Positions 32,563 to 45,147 are shown, counted from the first letter of the stretch. The stretch: DNA of 64,000 nucleotides from Pararge aegeria (GCF_905163445.1 NC_053196.1:12549501-12613500); one strand, 5' to 3'. The notes: generated from the letters alone by a model not told the origin. Numbers and translations are program-made.

Positions 32563-35408
32563 TTATTCTACTTGGACATTTGGAGGGACTTGCACAGGTT
32601 CACCTACATTTGCTTGTAAGAACATATTGGGAATATCGTTACCAAAGTAGATTTTGTTATTTAGTGCAAGAGCTTCATATTTCTTAAGTTCTAAGTACTC
32701 TCTTGTTAGTAGAACTTTGTTGGCTTCTGCTTGCTTCTTCAAATGGTAAAATTCAGCTTCAGATTTTGTCATCTGTTTAGCTTTGTGGATACTGTCTTGG
32801 ATGAGTTCCATTTTCTGCACAGATTCTTTTTCCATGATTTTCTGTTCATACTGGATTTTGGCAACATGAGCTTCTTTCTCTGCTTCAATCACGGCTTTCC
32901 GACGGGCAGTCTCAGCTTCCTTTTCAACAACCTTAAAACAGTTTTTAATTTTAAAAACTTGTTGTTTCCAACATATTTTTAAACTGTAATGTATACATAA
33001 TATAGTATAATATTTTTACTCAGTAGTAAATTTACAAGAAACTAGCGGCTCTCCGCGAGCTCATCCGCATATAACTCTTGATAGATTTTATGCAATTTTT
33101 CCTACAAAATTAACCCGGACCCACCGCGTCTCGTCGCACGCCCGCGCTTTTACTTCGTTTGTCTGAAGTTTGTTGTTTCTCTGAAGGAGTCTTATATTAG
33201 TAGTAGTCATTGCTCTAAAAATTTTCTATGCAAGTGCAAATCAGATTTTTCTAATCCAACTGGTAGAACATTCAAACAAAAACAAAGTACAGTTATATAT
33301 TTAGTATAGATAGATAAGATATGAATATTAGTTATTTGTTCAAAATAACTTTCTGCTATTATTCATTATATGGCAGCATATAAGGGGGAAATAACCAGAC
33401 TGATCAGAAGGAAAAAACATTATTTTTTAATACCTTTTGATGTTGTTCTGCAATTAGAAACTTTGATTTCTCAGCCTCCATAAGCTCATAGTTCTTTCTT
33501 ATGATTTCCGGAATCTTTGGTTTTGTCACACGAACTCCATTCACTTTTAGTCCTGGTGCCAGTTCATTCAAGTCATTTTGTAGGGCCTTAAATAAAAAAT
33601 TAGTAAAATTAATCCATATGCATACATGCAAAAATTTCCAATTCAATCTTACTTTGTGAAAGCTGAGAACTTTTTGACTTGTAACTTTATTTCATTTCTG
33701 TTGAAAATTTTATAAAATAATAACCATACATTGCAAACTTTAAAAAAGTCTGAGGAATGCTAGACGTTTCGGACATCAATTATACCGACATAAATGAAAT
33801 AATGATACTTACAGTACTCAGATTCTCATCAATCTGGTCAAACAGTGCAATGTATACTTCATGTAGTGTGTGGGCACTGCAAAACTGGTTCAGCTCATGA
33901 TGCACCTTGTTAAATATTAGGGTCTTGTCATAGTCTGCTGTGTAGTTGCGAACCACATCTAGGACTAAAATCATTATAACATTCATATTAATTAATTAAT
34001 TAATTTATTTATTGATAAAGGACAACCAACAGTAGATACATTAAAACTTGCTTTTTTTTTTGGAATGAGTCACATAGTAAATGTTCAACTATTTACAGGT
34101 TATCACAGCATGCATTAAAATGTAAAAAAGTCATTCTTATAAATTATTTACAATTAATTAATAGTCAGTTAACATAAACCTTTAAAAGTATAAATATTTA
34201 AAGCTAAATTAAATTAATTCTCTTGTACACAAAAAAACTCTATAAATCTTTGCAAAAAAAAGACCTAACAGCTGCCTTTCTCTTGGCACCAGGTAAATTT
34301 TGAACTGGAAATACATTAATATTGGTAAATTTGGAAATGTTTTTAACATTTAATTAATTGTTTTATAATTTAGAAAATAGTGAGTTTTTTGTTTAACCAA
34401 TTTAGTAAATTTATTAGTTAACTATTTATATTAAAGTAACTTTTCCATACAGGATGTAATTATAGGTATATGTTACCTATAATTACATTGTTGTTGTTAC
34501 CTACAATTATAGGTATATCTTAGCATCAAAAACTTTAATAACAAGCTAAGCAAGCATACCACTATTTGGATCCAATTTATTGACAACTTCAATTCTCTCA
34601 AAGTATATCATCACTCCGCCACTTGTACCACATGGGACATTTTTGACTTCATCAGTTTGCAGAGTAGTCTGTAATCATTAAAAAATTGTATTTCATACAA
34701 GGTAATAACATCATTCCAACAAATTGTTACTAATATTAAACTGTCAGCTGTAAAATAATGCTCTAAATGAAGTATTGCAATGTAGTAGAGCTTTTCAGAG
34801 CTTGATAGAGCCTGTCTTAGGAAGTACTACAACCATGGTTATATCTGCAGTGAAGCAGAATGGCTTATTGTAGCAGCAGTAAAGGACACAACTAGTTGCG
34901 CAGACTAGTAGACGTTTTGTAAGCATAAATAAAAGTTTATAAAAATTCAATAGTAGTCTGAACTTTTACACAGTGCATGCACAAATGTCTGGTAGAGCCT
35001 AATTCAGCCTAACATGGCCGTTTATCATATTAATAAGTATTTAAAGTATATCTTTCTTTATAGTTACATTATGCATTTGTATAAAACAAAATACTACCAC
35101 AATAACATGTTGAATGATAATAGAAAATAAACCAAATATATTACCTGTATAGCCTTGTAAGTTGTGAGCAACGGGATCATCATATGAAAGCCTGGCTGAC
35201 TTGTAACTGGGAGTAATGCCCCACCCTGAAAAAGATATTTTAATGAAACATAAAAATCTGATATTGTAGTGTTCTAGTAAACATTATTCATATTACTTAC
35301 GCGGTAATAAACACCAACATATCCCTCTTCAACTTTATGTAAGGAGAAATGCACAGAAACTCCAACAGCCAAAATAACAACCGCTAACGTAGAGGTCTGA
35401 TCAGCCAT
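32563..35408 (-). CDS. Erlin: Erlin, ER lipid-raft-associated SPFH/prohibitin-domain protein, 6 coding exons
   Basis: Erlins are type II ER membrane proteins that form large SPFH-domain rings and recruit ubiquitin machinery for degradation of activated IP3 receptors and for sterol control. Exons 35408-35301, 35225-35145, 34668-34560, 33964-33813, 33586-33434, 32931-32563; 972 nt, 323 aa (human 339-348). A hydrophobic segment at residues 7-21 acts as signal anchor, followed by HKVEEGYVGVYYRGGALL. SPFH hallmarks are VPCGTSGGVMIYFERIEV, RNYTADYD and HHELNQFCSAHTLHEVYIAL. A charged coiled coil (about 190-285) leads into the conserved oligomerisation motif KIYFGNDIPNMF; the acidic C-terminal tail is short. 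An upstream non-coding exon is likely: an acceptor lies 7 nt before the ATG (exon from 35415), with a GTAAGT donor after 35652. Confidence 0.96.
33040..33145. repeat. Possible transposon-end relic in Erlin intron 5
   Basis: AACTAGCGGCTCTCCGCGAG...ACCGCGTCTCGTCGCACGCC is GC-rich within AT-rich intron and resembles inverted transposon ends with GCGGG/CCCGC. Class uncertain. Confidence 0.3.
34454..34488. repeat. Perfect 15-bp inverted repeat
   Basis: ATGTAATTATAGGTA, 5-nt loop, TACCTATAATTACAT; a third half-copy (ACAATTATAGGTATAT) follows at 34503. Erlin intron 3. Confidence 0.7.
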
Positions 35409-35760
35409 GGCTGGCCTACAAAAATGAATAGATAATGTAAATAAATAAATATAGTAGGTCTTTGTCTGAATTATTTCATTAAAAATCTGCTTTTCTTCAT
35501 TAATAGTCTATATTTACCTCCAAAAATCGAAATGAACGCTCAATATTAACGGTATGTTGGATGTGCGTTTACAACTGAATTTCACATTAAACTTTACGTT
35601 TAACTCAGTACTTAGAATCAAATTTGAAATAAATCATTAAAAAAAACTTACATTTAATTGAACAGTATTAATAAATGATTTTCGATTAAATTCAAAATAT
35701 TTTTATTATCGACAGAAACCGAATACGAATCGGTACTGTCCGAATTGATTATTGAAGCAC
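35409..35760 (-). promoter_or_regulatory. Erlin 5'UTR with probable intron, and promoter area
   Basis: On the minus strand a TTTTTGTAG acceptor ends at 35416, seven bases before the ATG, and a GTAAGT donor begins at 35651. This implies an untranslated first exon around 35652-35700 and a 5'UTR intron of about 235 bp. The splice signals are visible; use is inferred. No TATA box was recognised. Confidence 0.4.
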
Positions 35761-36293
35761 AGATAATAAAAATAGACATGACACTGACACTGCAAAATGC
35801 CAGCTGTCAATTACCACAGACGAATAACCTTCAAATGAAAGAAAGCTAAATGATCCAAACATAACCAAAATAATAGTAGTAGATTTTAGAGTAAAGTCAG
35901 TGAATAGTCAGTGGTAGTCCCTACTTCCACCGCTAATGACAAAGAGTTTAAATAGCGTAAGAGGTACTATCCTACTCATTGATTTATAATTTAATCCTTA
36001 AAATAAACAGTGGCAGTGTCTTTTACAATAAGGGTATAATTAGCGGTTTGTTTTCCAATATGTACATTCCGCGCACGCGAGCTAGGATTCCTATAGTTCT
36101 GTCGGAGCTAAAATAAAAGCTTTATTTCTCTGAATGTTATGATAAATCACTCAATTGTTTTAATCTTATTAGTTACCTAATGCTACGAACCACAAGGATG
36201 TCGACATTCATAAATTAGGCCGCTCTTTTATACCTCACCTCAGAATGGATAGGAATTAGGATATATAATCAAAAAAATTAGAATTGTTTTTTT

Positions 36294-36299
36294 TTTATT
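36294..36299 (-). terminator. Polyadenylation signal of the SmydA-type gene
   Basis: TTTATT on the plus strand (AATAAA on the minus strand) about 52 nt past the stop codon at 36351. Confidence 0.5.
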
Positions 36300-36350
36300 G
36301 GTTTTTGGGTTTAATACAAGAATATTAAGTTATGCTAACGGTCTGAAGCT

Positions 36351-39300
36351 TCAATCGATTTCAGGATGTAAGGTCACTTGCTCAGATATTTCAGTTATTT
36401 CATAAACCTTTCCTTCTGCGTGGATACTGTCCAAAACTTTGGCAATTGTTAATTTCAACGCCCTATATTCTTCCAAAGCTTTCGCACACAACTCGCCCTC
36501 GGGAGAATTACCTGGTTCAATAACCAACATTTCCAAAGCAAGTTTTAGGTGTATTTCGGCACTTAACAATTCATCCTGAAAGAAAGAATATATAATAAAT
36601 AATAATAATCTTTATATTGATAATACCTAAACCCAGTTATAAAAATACAATAAAACAAATTTAAATAAAAATAAACTAATAATTAATTTGAGCAGTTACA
36701 CTTCAGCTTCGCTTTCGGGTCGAATCCCTCTAAATTTCTTCTTTTTCTGTCCACATTCTATCTACAAACCGCCATGTATCTACCTCAGATTACGACTTAT
36801 TTGACTTTAATTTTACCAATTTTAAATCAACAATTATTTTTGATTATTTACATACCACAAAAACAGACGCGGTGATTTCGCGTGCGTCGAATAACTTTTT
36901 TGCGAGCTGCACGATCGTTGCATGAAGTTCGTATAGAGTGATGGCTAAAAATAAAAAGCAAATAGAGCAATCATAACTATACTCAAATTATAAATGCGAA
37001 AGTTTCGATAAATGCCTGTTACTCAACCACGAAATTTAGCATAGAGACAGGTTATGTGGAGTACCTACAGACCTATTTTTACAAAAACATTAAAAAACCG
37101 ACTTCTGAAATTAATGTTTATCATCATCATCATCACATCAACCAACCCATAACCGGAGCACAGGTCTGCTCCCACAATGAAAAGGGTTTAAGGCCGTAGT
37201 CCACCACGCTGGCCCAGTGTGGATTGGTGGACTCGAACTGGAAATTAATGTTGTACTAACTAAAATCTATATATATTTTATATTCAAGCTTGAATACCAT
37301 GTGCTCTAACTAGATTTATTCCTTTCGAGTGTACAGTCGGGATTTTATGCTGTCGATGGCGTCAACAATCCATATTTATCAGATCTTTATAAAATTTAAA
37401 TGGGACCATTTCGGATCAAAACTCCTCTCGAACAATAACAAAAAAAGAGTTACCTATGCCTGAACATATAAAAAAACAGCCGATTTACTAAAGTCCTCCT
37501 TTTTGAAGTTGGGTTATGCGTCTTATATCTCACCTTTAATCCGACAAATTCCTGGACTGAGCGTCTCCAAAACTGGTAATAGTTCCTTACACAATTCTAT
37601 CTTCCGACGCATCACCTTCTTAGTGGGTCTAGGCTCTCTGTTTATAATGTCTCTTAGTACACCCGCTAGACGTTGCTTCGCGTCCAGCAAAAGATAGTGG
37701 TTCGGAGCCAACACTAGCGACACGTATTTTATGTACTCTTCTAACTCTTTCTCGTCTTTTTTGTCTGAAATATTTGGACATAATAGGCATTATCTAGTAA
37801 AAATATATACAACGTTTAACGGAAATACGAAATGCTAAAATTACTAAATTATCGTGAGTTATTGGGCTTGCATAAGAAGGGTTCCTTACCAAGGTTCATA
37901 ATTTTTTATAACAGTATGTATGGTTTTGGTTGGTTTGTGTTCTAGATGGTTCTATCACAAATTAAGAACTCTCATTCAGCTTTTATTGCATGCAGCTCAT
38001 TGTGTCCAAAAACAGTGAAAACGCCTCGCGCACTTCTCCTTCACACACACGGAATGTTGCTAGCTCACAAAAAATCCCATTTTCCCCTTTTATGGTAAAC
38101 GTTTAGAGGTAAAATAATGACTGTCAATTGCTAAATAAAATGAAGTGACTCCTGTTGCCTGTTCGAGAAACACTACTAAACTGGAGCGATTTTTGATGCT
38201 TCAATATTAGTCATGTACACGGTTTCTTAATTCTGTGGGTTATATATGCGTTTTATGGCATGTTAAATATATTACCACAAATCATTAAAAAAAATTAAAT
38301 AGAGCAAAAAACACGTTTCTTGCAATCCTCTTTATTTTGTTTGTTCATATTTATAGTAGCAATAGAAAATTCACATTCTGTGAAATGTTCTATTTTCTAC
38401 CAATTACGGCACATGAGATAAAGCAAGTTGACTGACACAATGACGGAAGGATGGCCATACTGACAGCGAAAACGTAGTGATACGGAGAATACCAAGGAAG
38501 GATGAAACCTGGCGAACTGTTGTACTAGCTTTAAGATTGTATGGAGCAAAAAGTTTAAGGTTTAACTAACCTTTAAAAGGGAGTATTGTCCACGAAAGAG
38601 GTACGTTAATTACTTACTTATGACTTCTAATTTATCAGAACAGCATTGAACCTTATGGCCTATAACAGAATGTTCGGATTCCTTCTTGCAGCTGCGACAG
38701 ATCCATGATTCTCCAGCCTTGGACATATAACCAGTTTTACAGCTCGGACAAATGGCTGAACTCATGAAAGTGTCCATTTCCGTGATATCCGAGCACCGCG
38801 AGCATGTACATTGGAAATATTTCCCGATCATGAGATGCTGCTGTCTAACTACTGTACCCTGAAATTTGAGTAAGAAACAAACGCTCAAAATGTAAATGGT
38901 GACTGCGTGGGGCGTAATGTATTCAGATGAGCTGTTAAAGTGCAGCCCTATAGGATATCTTTTATTATACAACTTTTTCGGATTTCGGGCTTTATTGTAA
39001 TTTTTTAGGCTTATTATTATAAAAGCAACGAATTTTAAGCAACGAATCACCCCATCTTCACCTCATCTACACCTTCCATCAGGCGTCAAGCGCAAGTCTA
39101 TCGACGTCAAAAAACAAATCTACCATTAAAAATTCAACTCACTTTCAAGGGATCTGTGTAGTTATAATAAATTGGTTCTCCTTTCTTTATGTCGGTGCTG
39201 GCGTGGCATACCAGCACGTTGTTGTCATTGATGGACATATGTGTGTTGGCGACGCAGTCATGCGCCAATAGAGCCGCCTGTAACAAATAATACGAAACTA

Positions 39301-42300
39301 ACTTCGTTTGTGCTTACAATACGTGAGAATTCATAGAATAATATTCTTAAAAATAAAATACTAGCTTTCGATCGCGTAAATGTAGATTTTGCCAATCATT
39401 TCATGTCCTTTTATAAGGGTTATTTTTCAATTAGGATTAGTACGTAGTTCTGGCGGTCAGCATGGGAAAGAGAGTTTTCTACCCGGGTAGAAGACAAAGC
39501 GATTATCTTCTCCCAGAATTACACGTTACACGTTAATTTTATCCTTTGTCAGGGGATATATTTATATAGGTATAATTATTGTCTCCTGCTTATGCAAGCC
39601 GTGTCGGATGAATTCCCATATAGGATTTCATTTTCTGAACCGCTGACAAAGTAAGTATATGCAAATTTTCACGATGATCATGAAAATTTGCATATACTTG
39701 GGTTTAGGTAATGAGTTAGGGGGTTCGGTGACTCGGCTTGATTCAAAAGGATTGCGCACACTGGAACGTTCAACGAGTTCGTGTTCGCATTCTGCTTCCT
39801 TTGCATCTCACCTATTCACATTTCTTGTCTACTCTTAGTGAATCTAGGTAGTCTTTCGTTTAATACAACCATTTATAAAGAAGAAACAATATTTCGATAT
39901 AACTCTTGTTCTCAAAAGAGAAATCAACGTAGCTGGCCGCACTGCAGCTTGCGTCACAAAACGTCCGTTTTTATGACAGAGCCCGTCCGGGGACCTACAA
40001 TCTTCTTCCGTCTATCTTCCGCCTAGCAGCATTGCTTCAATGCTGTGTTCCGGTTTGAAGAGGTGATTACATTTTACAGGTCCATGAGGCTTAGCACCTA
40101 CGCCTCAGTTTGATGGACACATGGCACGTTGCAGGACGTGTCTCCCGCATGCCCTGCGAAGTGTCACTCTGTTTATAGTTGATGGTTTCCACCATGAGAC
40201 GGGGCAATTGTTTGATCCGTCAACTAATATTATATCAGTACAAAATCAGTACCTATTGGAACAATTCTGATGGAAGCACTGGATTGTATCTAATATATAG
40301 ATATACCTATAGACCTTTGGTTATTTACCTGCAAATAAACTCCACGCAACACCTCAGCGCATCCTATTGCGGGTATCGGCGGACCGCGGACTTCGAAGCT
40401 GTTCACGTCAATCGCTGCGCATATTTGCTGGACCAAATCTTGGTTCTGTCCATTTTCTAGGAGACCGAGGGACTGAATGAACTGAAATAGGAAACTCATA
40501 GTTTAACTTCGATTTTGATTTCAATACAGAACCCATAAGGCATAAAAAAATTTTGTAATAGTGGTCAGTGCGATTTGGTAATGTTTCGTTCCCGAGGTTC
40601 CGTTCGTATTACCTCGAACCCTTGTCGTGGACACACAGACAGTAATAATCGTCACTCTTATCAAAAACAAGCAATTTGATACTGTCTGTATTACAAGTTT
40701 AGTCACTACAAAGTATTTCTTACGGACCCGGCAGACGTCATCAAGCCCGATAAAGTAGTACTTTTCTCGTCGTATATACCCGCCATAGACTTCTACGAAT
40801 ATTCCAAAATTAGACAAATCGGTCCAGCCGTTCTCGAGTTTTAGTGAGACTAAAGAACAGCAATTCATTTTTATATATACCTAGATAGATAAACGTGTGG
40901 GATGTGTTTTTTTTAGCACACAAGTCTACCGCATGGCCTATTTCCGGGTAATATTATTTAAATAGAAGCATTTTCCTCTACTTGTAATATCTCAGCCAAT
41001 AAAGTACCTGCCTAGGTAAATTTATCATAAACTTGAACATGATATGATTTACCACTGGTTTAAGACGTAATAGAGATTTTTTGTCTAGCCCGGGTACTGC
41101 CGCCATGCTTATTTCTGCCGCAAAACATTGCTATGCTCTGGCCTGAAGGGCGTGTTTGCCGGTGTTATTACAGGCATATGAGCCTCAACACCTACGTCAC
41201 TGGTTGATGGGCGGCACTTCTTATTTATATTTATAGGCGAGAGTGGCCAACTTGGTCGTCAATTTAATAATTCACAGACCAAGATGGCCCAAAATTTAAG
41301 TTTAACCAAAATCCAGCGATATAAGAAAACTCTGCCATCACCAATTTTAAGATTATGAAATTTTAATATGTTTACTATAGTCTATAAGTATTTATGTATA
41401 TTATTTATAAAAATATTCATCAGTCATCTAAGTAGGTACCCATAACACAAGCTACGCTTAATTTTGGGCTAGATGGCGATGTGTGAATTATCGTAGTATA
41501 TTTATTTATTTAATTTACCTTCACAGTGTTGTCATAATACTCCCAGACACTACTTTCCCTCCTCCTGTCTAAATGGGATTCCAACTCGAGGAAAATTTTC
41601 CATTCCAGAGGGTTATTATTCTGCTTCAGTAGCGCTCGTAAAACCAACAAAGATCCAACGTTCTGAACCATAGTCATGGGACTTGTCCCTTTATTTAATT
41701 TTAGGTTCCGGAAGAAGTCACACTCGTGCTGATTGTGCCATTCTGTAATAACGTAACTTTGTTATCCTGCGATGACCTTGAGTTTATAACTGAACTTCTC
41801 TCAAAAAGGAGTAGGTTATAATTTTTTTTTAAATATATGTATGTACTGTGTAGGTATAAGGATTTGCAACATTCTTTTTTTAAAGGAGTTAATTCCGAAA
41901 TGGTCCCATTTTTCATAATATATATATCTGATGAAGTTTCAGAGACAGAATTCGAAACTCTTCATCAGATATATATATGAAAAATCAACCGCGATTGCTG
42001 ATATCGCATATTTGCCTTGTTTAAGCAATCACACAATAGAACATCACGCCTGTACCCTCGCAAAGATTACCCACCACATTTTGTATACATTTTCTATAGA
42101 AGTAGTTGCATATTTTCTTGTGACTGGAAGCTAGTTGTAGCACAAAGTCAAATCAAGCTTGATTTATACTACAATTTATTCCCTTTTAGTTGATATTATT
42201 TACATTTATTTCAGAAGTCGGTTGTTTAAAATTTTTCCATCTTGTATTTGACGTAAGTATTTCTTTTTATTTCTCTCGGGTAGGGTACAAAAGTTAGTTA

Positions 42301-43213
42301 CTTACTAGCAGAATGTTCAGGGCATCCATCCCCAGGGCAAATTGGTGCAAGACCGCAATTTTTACAGACCAAAAACTTGCTGATGAGTGGTAAGTAACAG
42401 TTAAAGCAAACTAGCGAGGTATCGCTGTTTGGACCCAGCACAAACGGCTGGTCAGAAAGTATTCTCTCGCCTGCCCGTAAATCTTTTGCGGCTACCAGAT
42501 ATCTACAGAAAATAAAAAATAGGAAAATCAACAAAATAGCTTGTAGGTTTTTGTTAGTTGGTTATTTCCAATCAATTCCAATATTTTAATTAAATATTAT
42601 TTAATATTTAAAAAAATTAAATAAATCCAATAGTTCCAGATAAACTCTTTCATACAAACAAATCTTAAATAACCAGCTAAGTTTCTTGAGGGCTCTTCTT
42701 AGACCGGCGCGTTTGGAAACCGCCTAGCTATAGGTTTAAATTAGCGAATGTAGTTATCACCATTACAGATTAATGGAAACATATTATCTGTATTAACGCT
42801 TCATAAAAGCATGTGATAGGCCTACATAAATAAAGAATTTATGAAAGAAAATAATAAATCATAAAAAAAATATCTGTTTCCGTTTCTCGGAGTGTAGTCG
42901 ATGGATCGAGTTGTAATTTTTACACAATGCAACTTTTGCATTTTTTCATAACAATGTCTTAAATACCCACAAGTGTGTATCCCTAAGTTTACACGGGAAC
43001 AGGAATTATACCATTAAATTCTTAGATTAATAAGAACTTCATATTTTTGTTTGGCAGTTTCCACTTATTTGAGTATTTTCTGATGTATTCAATATACATA
43101 TATTTCTAGGTTGTCTTATCCTTAAAAATATTTTCTCATAATTCATCAGAATACAAAAACTTTACCAACCTGCCCAATTTATTTGATGTTTTAACTTCAT
43201 ATTTTAAACTCAT
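36351..43213 (-). CDS. SET and MYND domain protein, insect SmydA type, 9 coding exons
   Basis: Putative lysine methyltransferase of the arthropod SmydA group; substrate unknown. Exons 43213-43170, 42502-42306, 41742-41519, 40481-40329, 39277-39143, 38858-38618, 37764-37534, 36944-36856, 36575-36351; 1539 nt, 512 aa, normal for the group. The N-terminus KTSNKLGRYLVAAKDLRAGE is the first SET segment. MYND zinc ligands are CFNC, CKNC, then CPGDGC and HNQHEC. The SET core has CAEVLRGVYLQAALLAHDC followed by VANTHM, then GEPIYYNYTDPL. The post-SET cysteines are CTCSRC and CPSC, and the C-terminal third is helical and TPR-like (KALEEYRALKL). The usual NHxC asparagine is Ala here (AHDC). It lies 0.9 kb downstream of the Erlin promoter and runs in the same direction. 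Confidence 0.94.
37115..37235 (-). mobile_element. tRNA-derived SINE (Metulj-like), 3' half
   Basis: (ATC)n tail at 37121-37135, AACCCATAACCGGAGCACAG, GTCCACCACGCTGGCCCAGT. Truncated; SmydA intron 7. Confidence 0.75.
39440..39605. mobile_element. MITE relic (GGAGACAA-TIR family)
   Basis: One end has GTAGAAGACAAAGCGATTAT; the other has CAGGGGATATATTTATATAG and AATTATTGTCTCCTGCTTAT, resembling the termini of 59375-59535. SmydA intron 4. Confidence 0.5.
39653..39699. repeat. Perfect 19-bp inverted repeat
   Basis: AAGTATATGCAAATTTTCA, 9-nt loop, TGAAAATTTGCATATACTT. SmydA intron 4; probably a small foldback remnant. Confidence 0.75.
39970..40200. repeat. Dispersed repeat ('CTCGCGTGCCCTGCGAAGTGT' family)
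   Basis: AGCACCTACGCCTCAGTTTG, GCATGCCCTGCGAAGTGTCA, CTGTTTATAGTTGATGGTTT: same order as 12650-12800. SmydA intron 4. Confidence 0.6.
41080..41225. repeat. Dispersed repeat ('CTCGCGTGCCC' family, left part)
   Basis: TACTGCCGCCATGCTTATTT, CTGGCCTGAAGGGCGTGTTT, GAGCCTCAACACCTACGTCA. SmydA intron 3. Confidence 0.5.
41376..41510 (+). mobile_element. tRNA-derived SINE (second family), 3' half, next to a splice donor
   Basis: TTATGTATATTATTTATAAA, CATAACACAAGCTACGCTTA, GGGCTAGATGGCGATGTGTG and tail TTTATTTATTTAA end about 8 nt from the SmydA exon 3 donor (41518). Confidence 0.75.
41911..41982. repeat. Near-perfect 29-bp inverted repeat
   Basis: TTTCATAATATATATATCTG continuing to GATGAAGTTTC pairs with GAAACTCTTCATCAGATATA continuing to TATGAAA, around a 13-nt loop. 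SmydA intron 2. Confidence 0.75.
42650..42845 (+). mobile_element. LINE 3'UTR relic
   Basis: CCAGCTAAGTTTCTTGAGGG, CTCTTCTTAGACCGGCGCGT, GAATGTAGTTATCACCATTA. Related to the 3'UTR of the LINE at 56490 and to 47380-47660. SmydA intron 1. Confidence 0.6.
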
Positions 43214-43434
43214 TTTGTGACGAAATAATATAAGAGCAGATTTTTATGTTTTCTAACACACAGATCTGCATCTGAGCACACGTGAAACTGAATCGCCCAC
43301 CGTATTTATAGAATCTAGCGTGCTGTGCTATTTTTAATATACACCAAAGTTTGCTTTGTTATATTCAGAGAGCTAATACAATTTTAAGTAGGTTTTGATA
43401 TAACCTGAAACTTTTATGCGGTTTTATCATTTTA

Positions 43435-43712
43435 ACCCATTACCGACCCACTACAGGGCATGGGTCTCTTCCCACAATGAGAAGGGGTATTGGCGGACTT
43501 CACACACATTTCAGAAAATTATGGAGAACTCTCAGGCATGCAGGTTTGTTGCTCACGATGTTTTCCTTCACTGTCGAAGCAAATGATATTTTAATTGTTA
43601 AAAACGCACATAACTTAGAAAAGTTAGAGGTGCGTACTCGAATTCGTGCTCGACCCCCCGAAAGTGTAGTCGAAGTCCTACCCGGGCTATAGCCGCTTCT
43701 GAGTTTTATTAG
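43435..43712 (-). mobile_element. tRNA-derived SINE (Metulj-like), full length
   Basis: TAACCCATTACCGACCCACT, CCCACAATGAGAAGGGGTAT, GATGTTTTCCTTCACTGTCG, CACGAATTCGAGTACGCACC on the minus strand as B-box region, and a TAGCCCGGGTAGGACTTCGA head. Only 220 bp upstream of the SmydA start codon. Confidence 0.85.
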
Positions 43713-43789
43713 ATGATAATTTTACGTTACCAGCTACCGCAACAGCAACTACTACTAACTACAGCAACCATACAGGAAGTAAACATAAA

Positions 43790-44015
43790 CATCGTCAACC
43801 AGCCTTCCCACTGCTGGGCAAAGGCATAGGCCACCTCTGCGTGGCACATAAAGTATAGATTTAGGACTTAACCCTACAGACTGCTCAAATTCCGGTAAGC
43901 AGACGGTTTCGTTGGAGAAACAACACGCCGTTGGAGAAATGTCAGACTTGAAGGCTTCCTCAGACTTTTCCTTCACCGTTACAAGCAAGCGATATTTTTA
44001 GTGTGCCCTCCACAA
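43790..44015 (-). mobile_element. Older, diverged SINE copy
   Basis: CATCGTCAACCAGCCTTCCC, ACTGCTGGGCAAAGGCATAG, CCTTCACCGTTACAAGCAAG. Same layout as Metulj-like SINEs in minus orientation but heavily diverged. Confidence 0.45.
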
Positions 44016-44019
44016 GTTT

Positions 44020-45065
44020 TGTAAATGTAGACATTCGTTACAGTTTTATTAGAAGTATAGCGATGCTTTATTTTGCACGCCCCTGTACCTTTGAGATAAA
44101 GTGACACGCTGGCGAAACGAAAATCTGCCTAAACGATAACAACTCGATAAAACTGTTAAAAGACAACTCCAAGAAGTTATATGCGTGCCCGCGTCCCTAC
44201 CTACCCTGATGGTTCAATATACTTCTACAATATATTCTATTCGAACTTGATGCTCTCATAAATATGACCTCTTTATTTCTACTGATTATCTTCTGACTAT
44301 CTTTGATTTAGTAGTTAATTTTATTGCTCTTAGGTTACTCTCAGGTCAGGAGCCATGGCATATACAGGCTGTACCTCCCTTGCTTAAATAGCTAGATTAG
44401 CCTGAGAGGGAAGGACAAGTGATATTACTATCAGTTAAAAGGAGACAAATGTAATTTAAAAAAATGTTATAAAAATATATTATAATATTTATCACCAAAT
44501 CTCATAAAATCCGTTCATAGTTTTAGTACTTTTAGTAAAAAAATAAAACCAATATCATTTTCGGAAGTAAAAATTTCTCATTTATTATATTACTTTTATT
44601 TACATTTTTACATTATGCAAAAAGTTTTACATAACGTACATACTTATGACTAGTACAACATAAAATATACATTTATTTACATTTTACATACAACAAAAAA
44701 TAATAATAAAACCTATATTTGAATTATTCTAAACTATTTACAGGATACAAAAAGCGTTCCATTTCATGCATCTAATTTACAATAAAAATGAATATTTCAT
44801 TGATTATATCAACGTTAAGTATTTTAGTCACATAACCAGATTTCACACCGTATCCACCCAACAGCGACCCGAGTAAACTTAAGCATCGCAATGTGACCTA
44901 TTATGATACATAAATATAATACTATCCATCTAGTAGGAAACCTTGCAGTGTCGATCTACTTTTCAAATGTCCATGTTATACTTGAGAGACTTTTTGAAAC
45001 GATAGATGACATAGTTTTTTTTATAAATTTTATTATAGTGTAGATCAATCTATCATCTATCGATC
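44020..45065. other. No gene seen
   Basis: AT-rich intergenic sequence between the SmydA start and the lin-54 end. No frames or repeats beyond short AT tracts. Confidence 0.4.
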
Positions 45066-45072
45066 AATCAAT

Positions 45073-45147
45073 CCTACACTTGTAGGATTTGAACCTGCGA
45101 CTCTCTGGCAATAGTGGCCCGAGTCCTCTACGACTAAGCTACGGCAC
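45073..45147 (-). tRNA. tRNA-like sequence, probably a tRNA pseudogene or isolated SINE head
   Basis: Minus strand begins GTGCCGTAGCTTAGTCGTAG. The A box TAGCTTAGTCG and B box GGTTCAAATCC match the pol III consensus exactly, 44 nt apart. The acceptor stem does not pair and the T stem has one mismatch, so it is not a functional tRNA. An ATTGATTGATCGATAGATGA tail follows, as in a SINE. It matches neither of the two SINE families here. Confidence 0.45.

Noticed and set aside
38610..39050. 146-codon frame as a separate gene
   Set aside because: Only 38858-38618 is coding (SmydA post-SET exon); the upstream part is intron.
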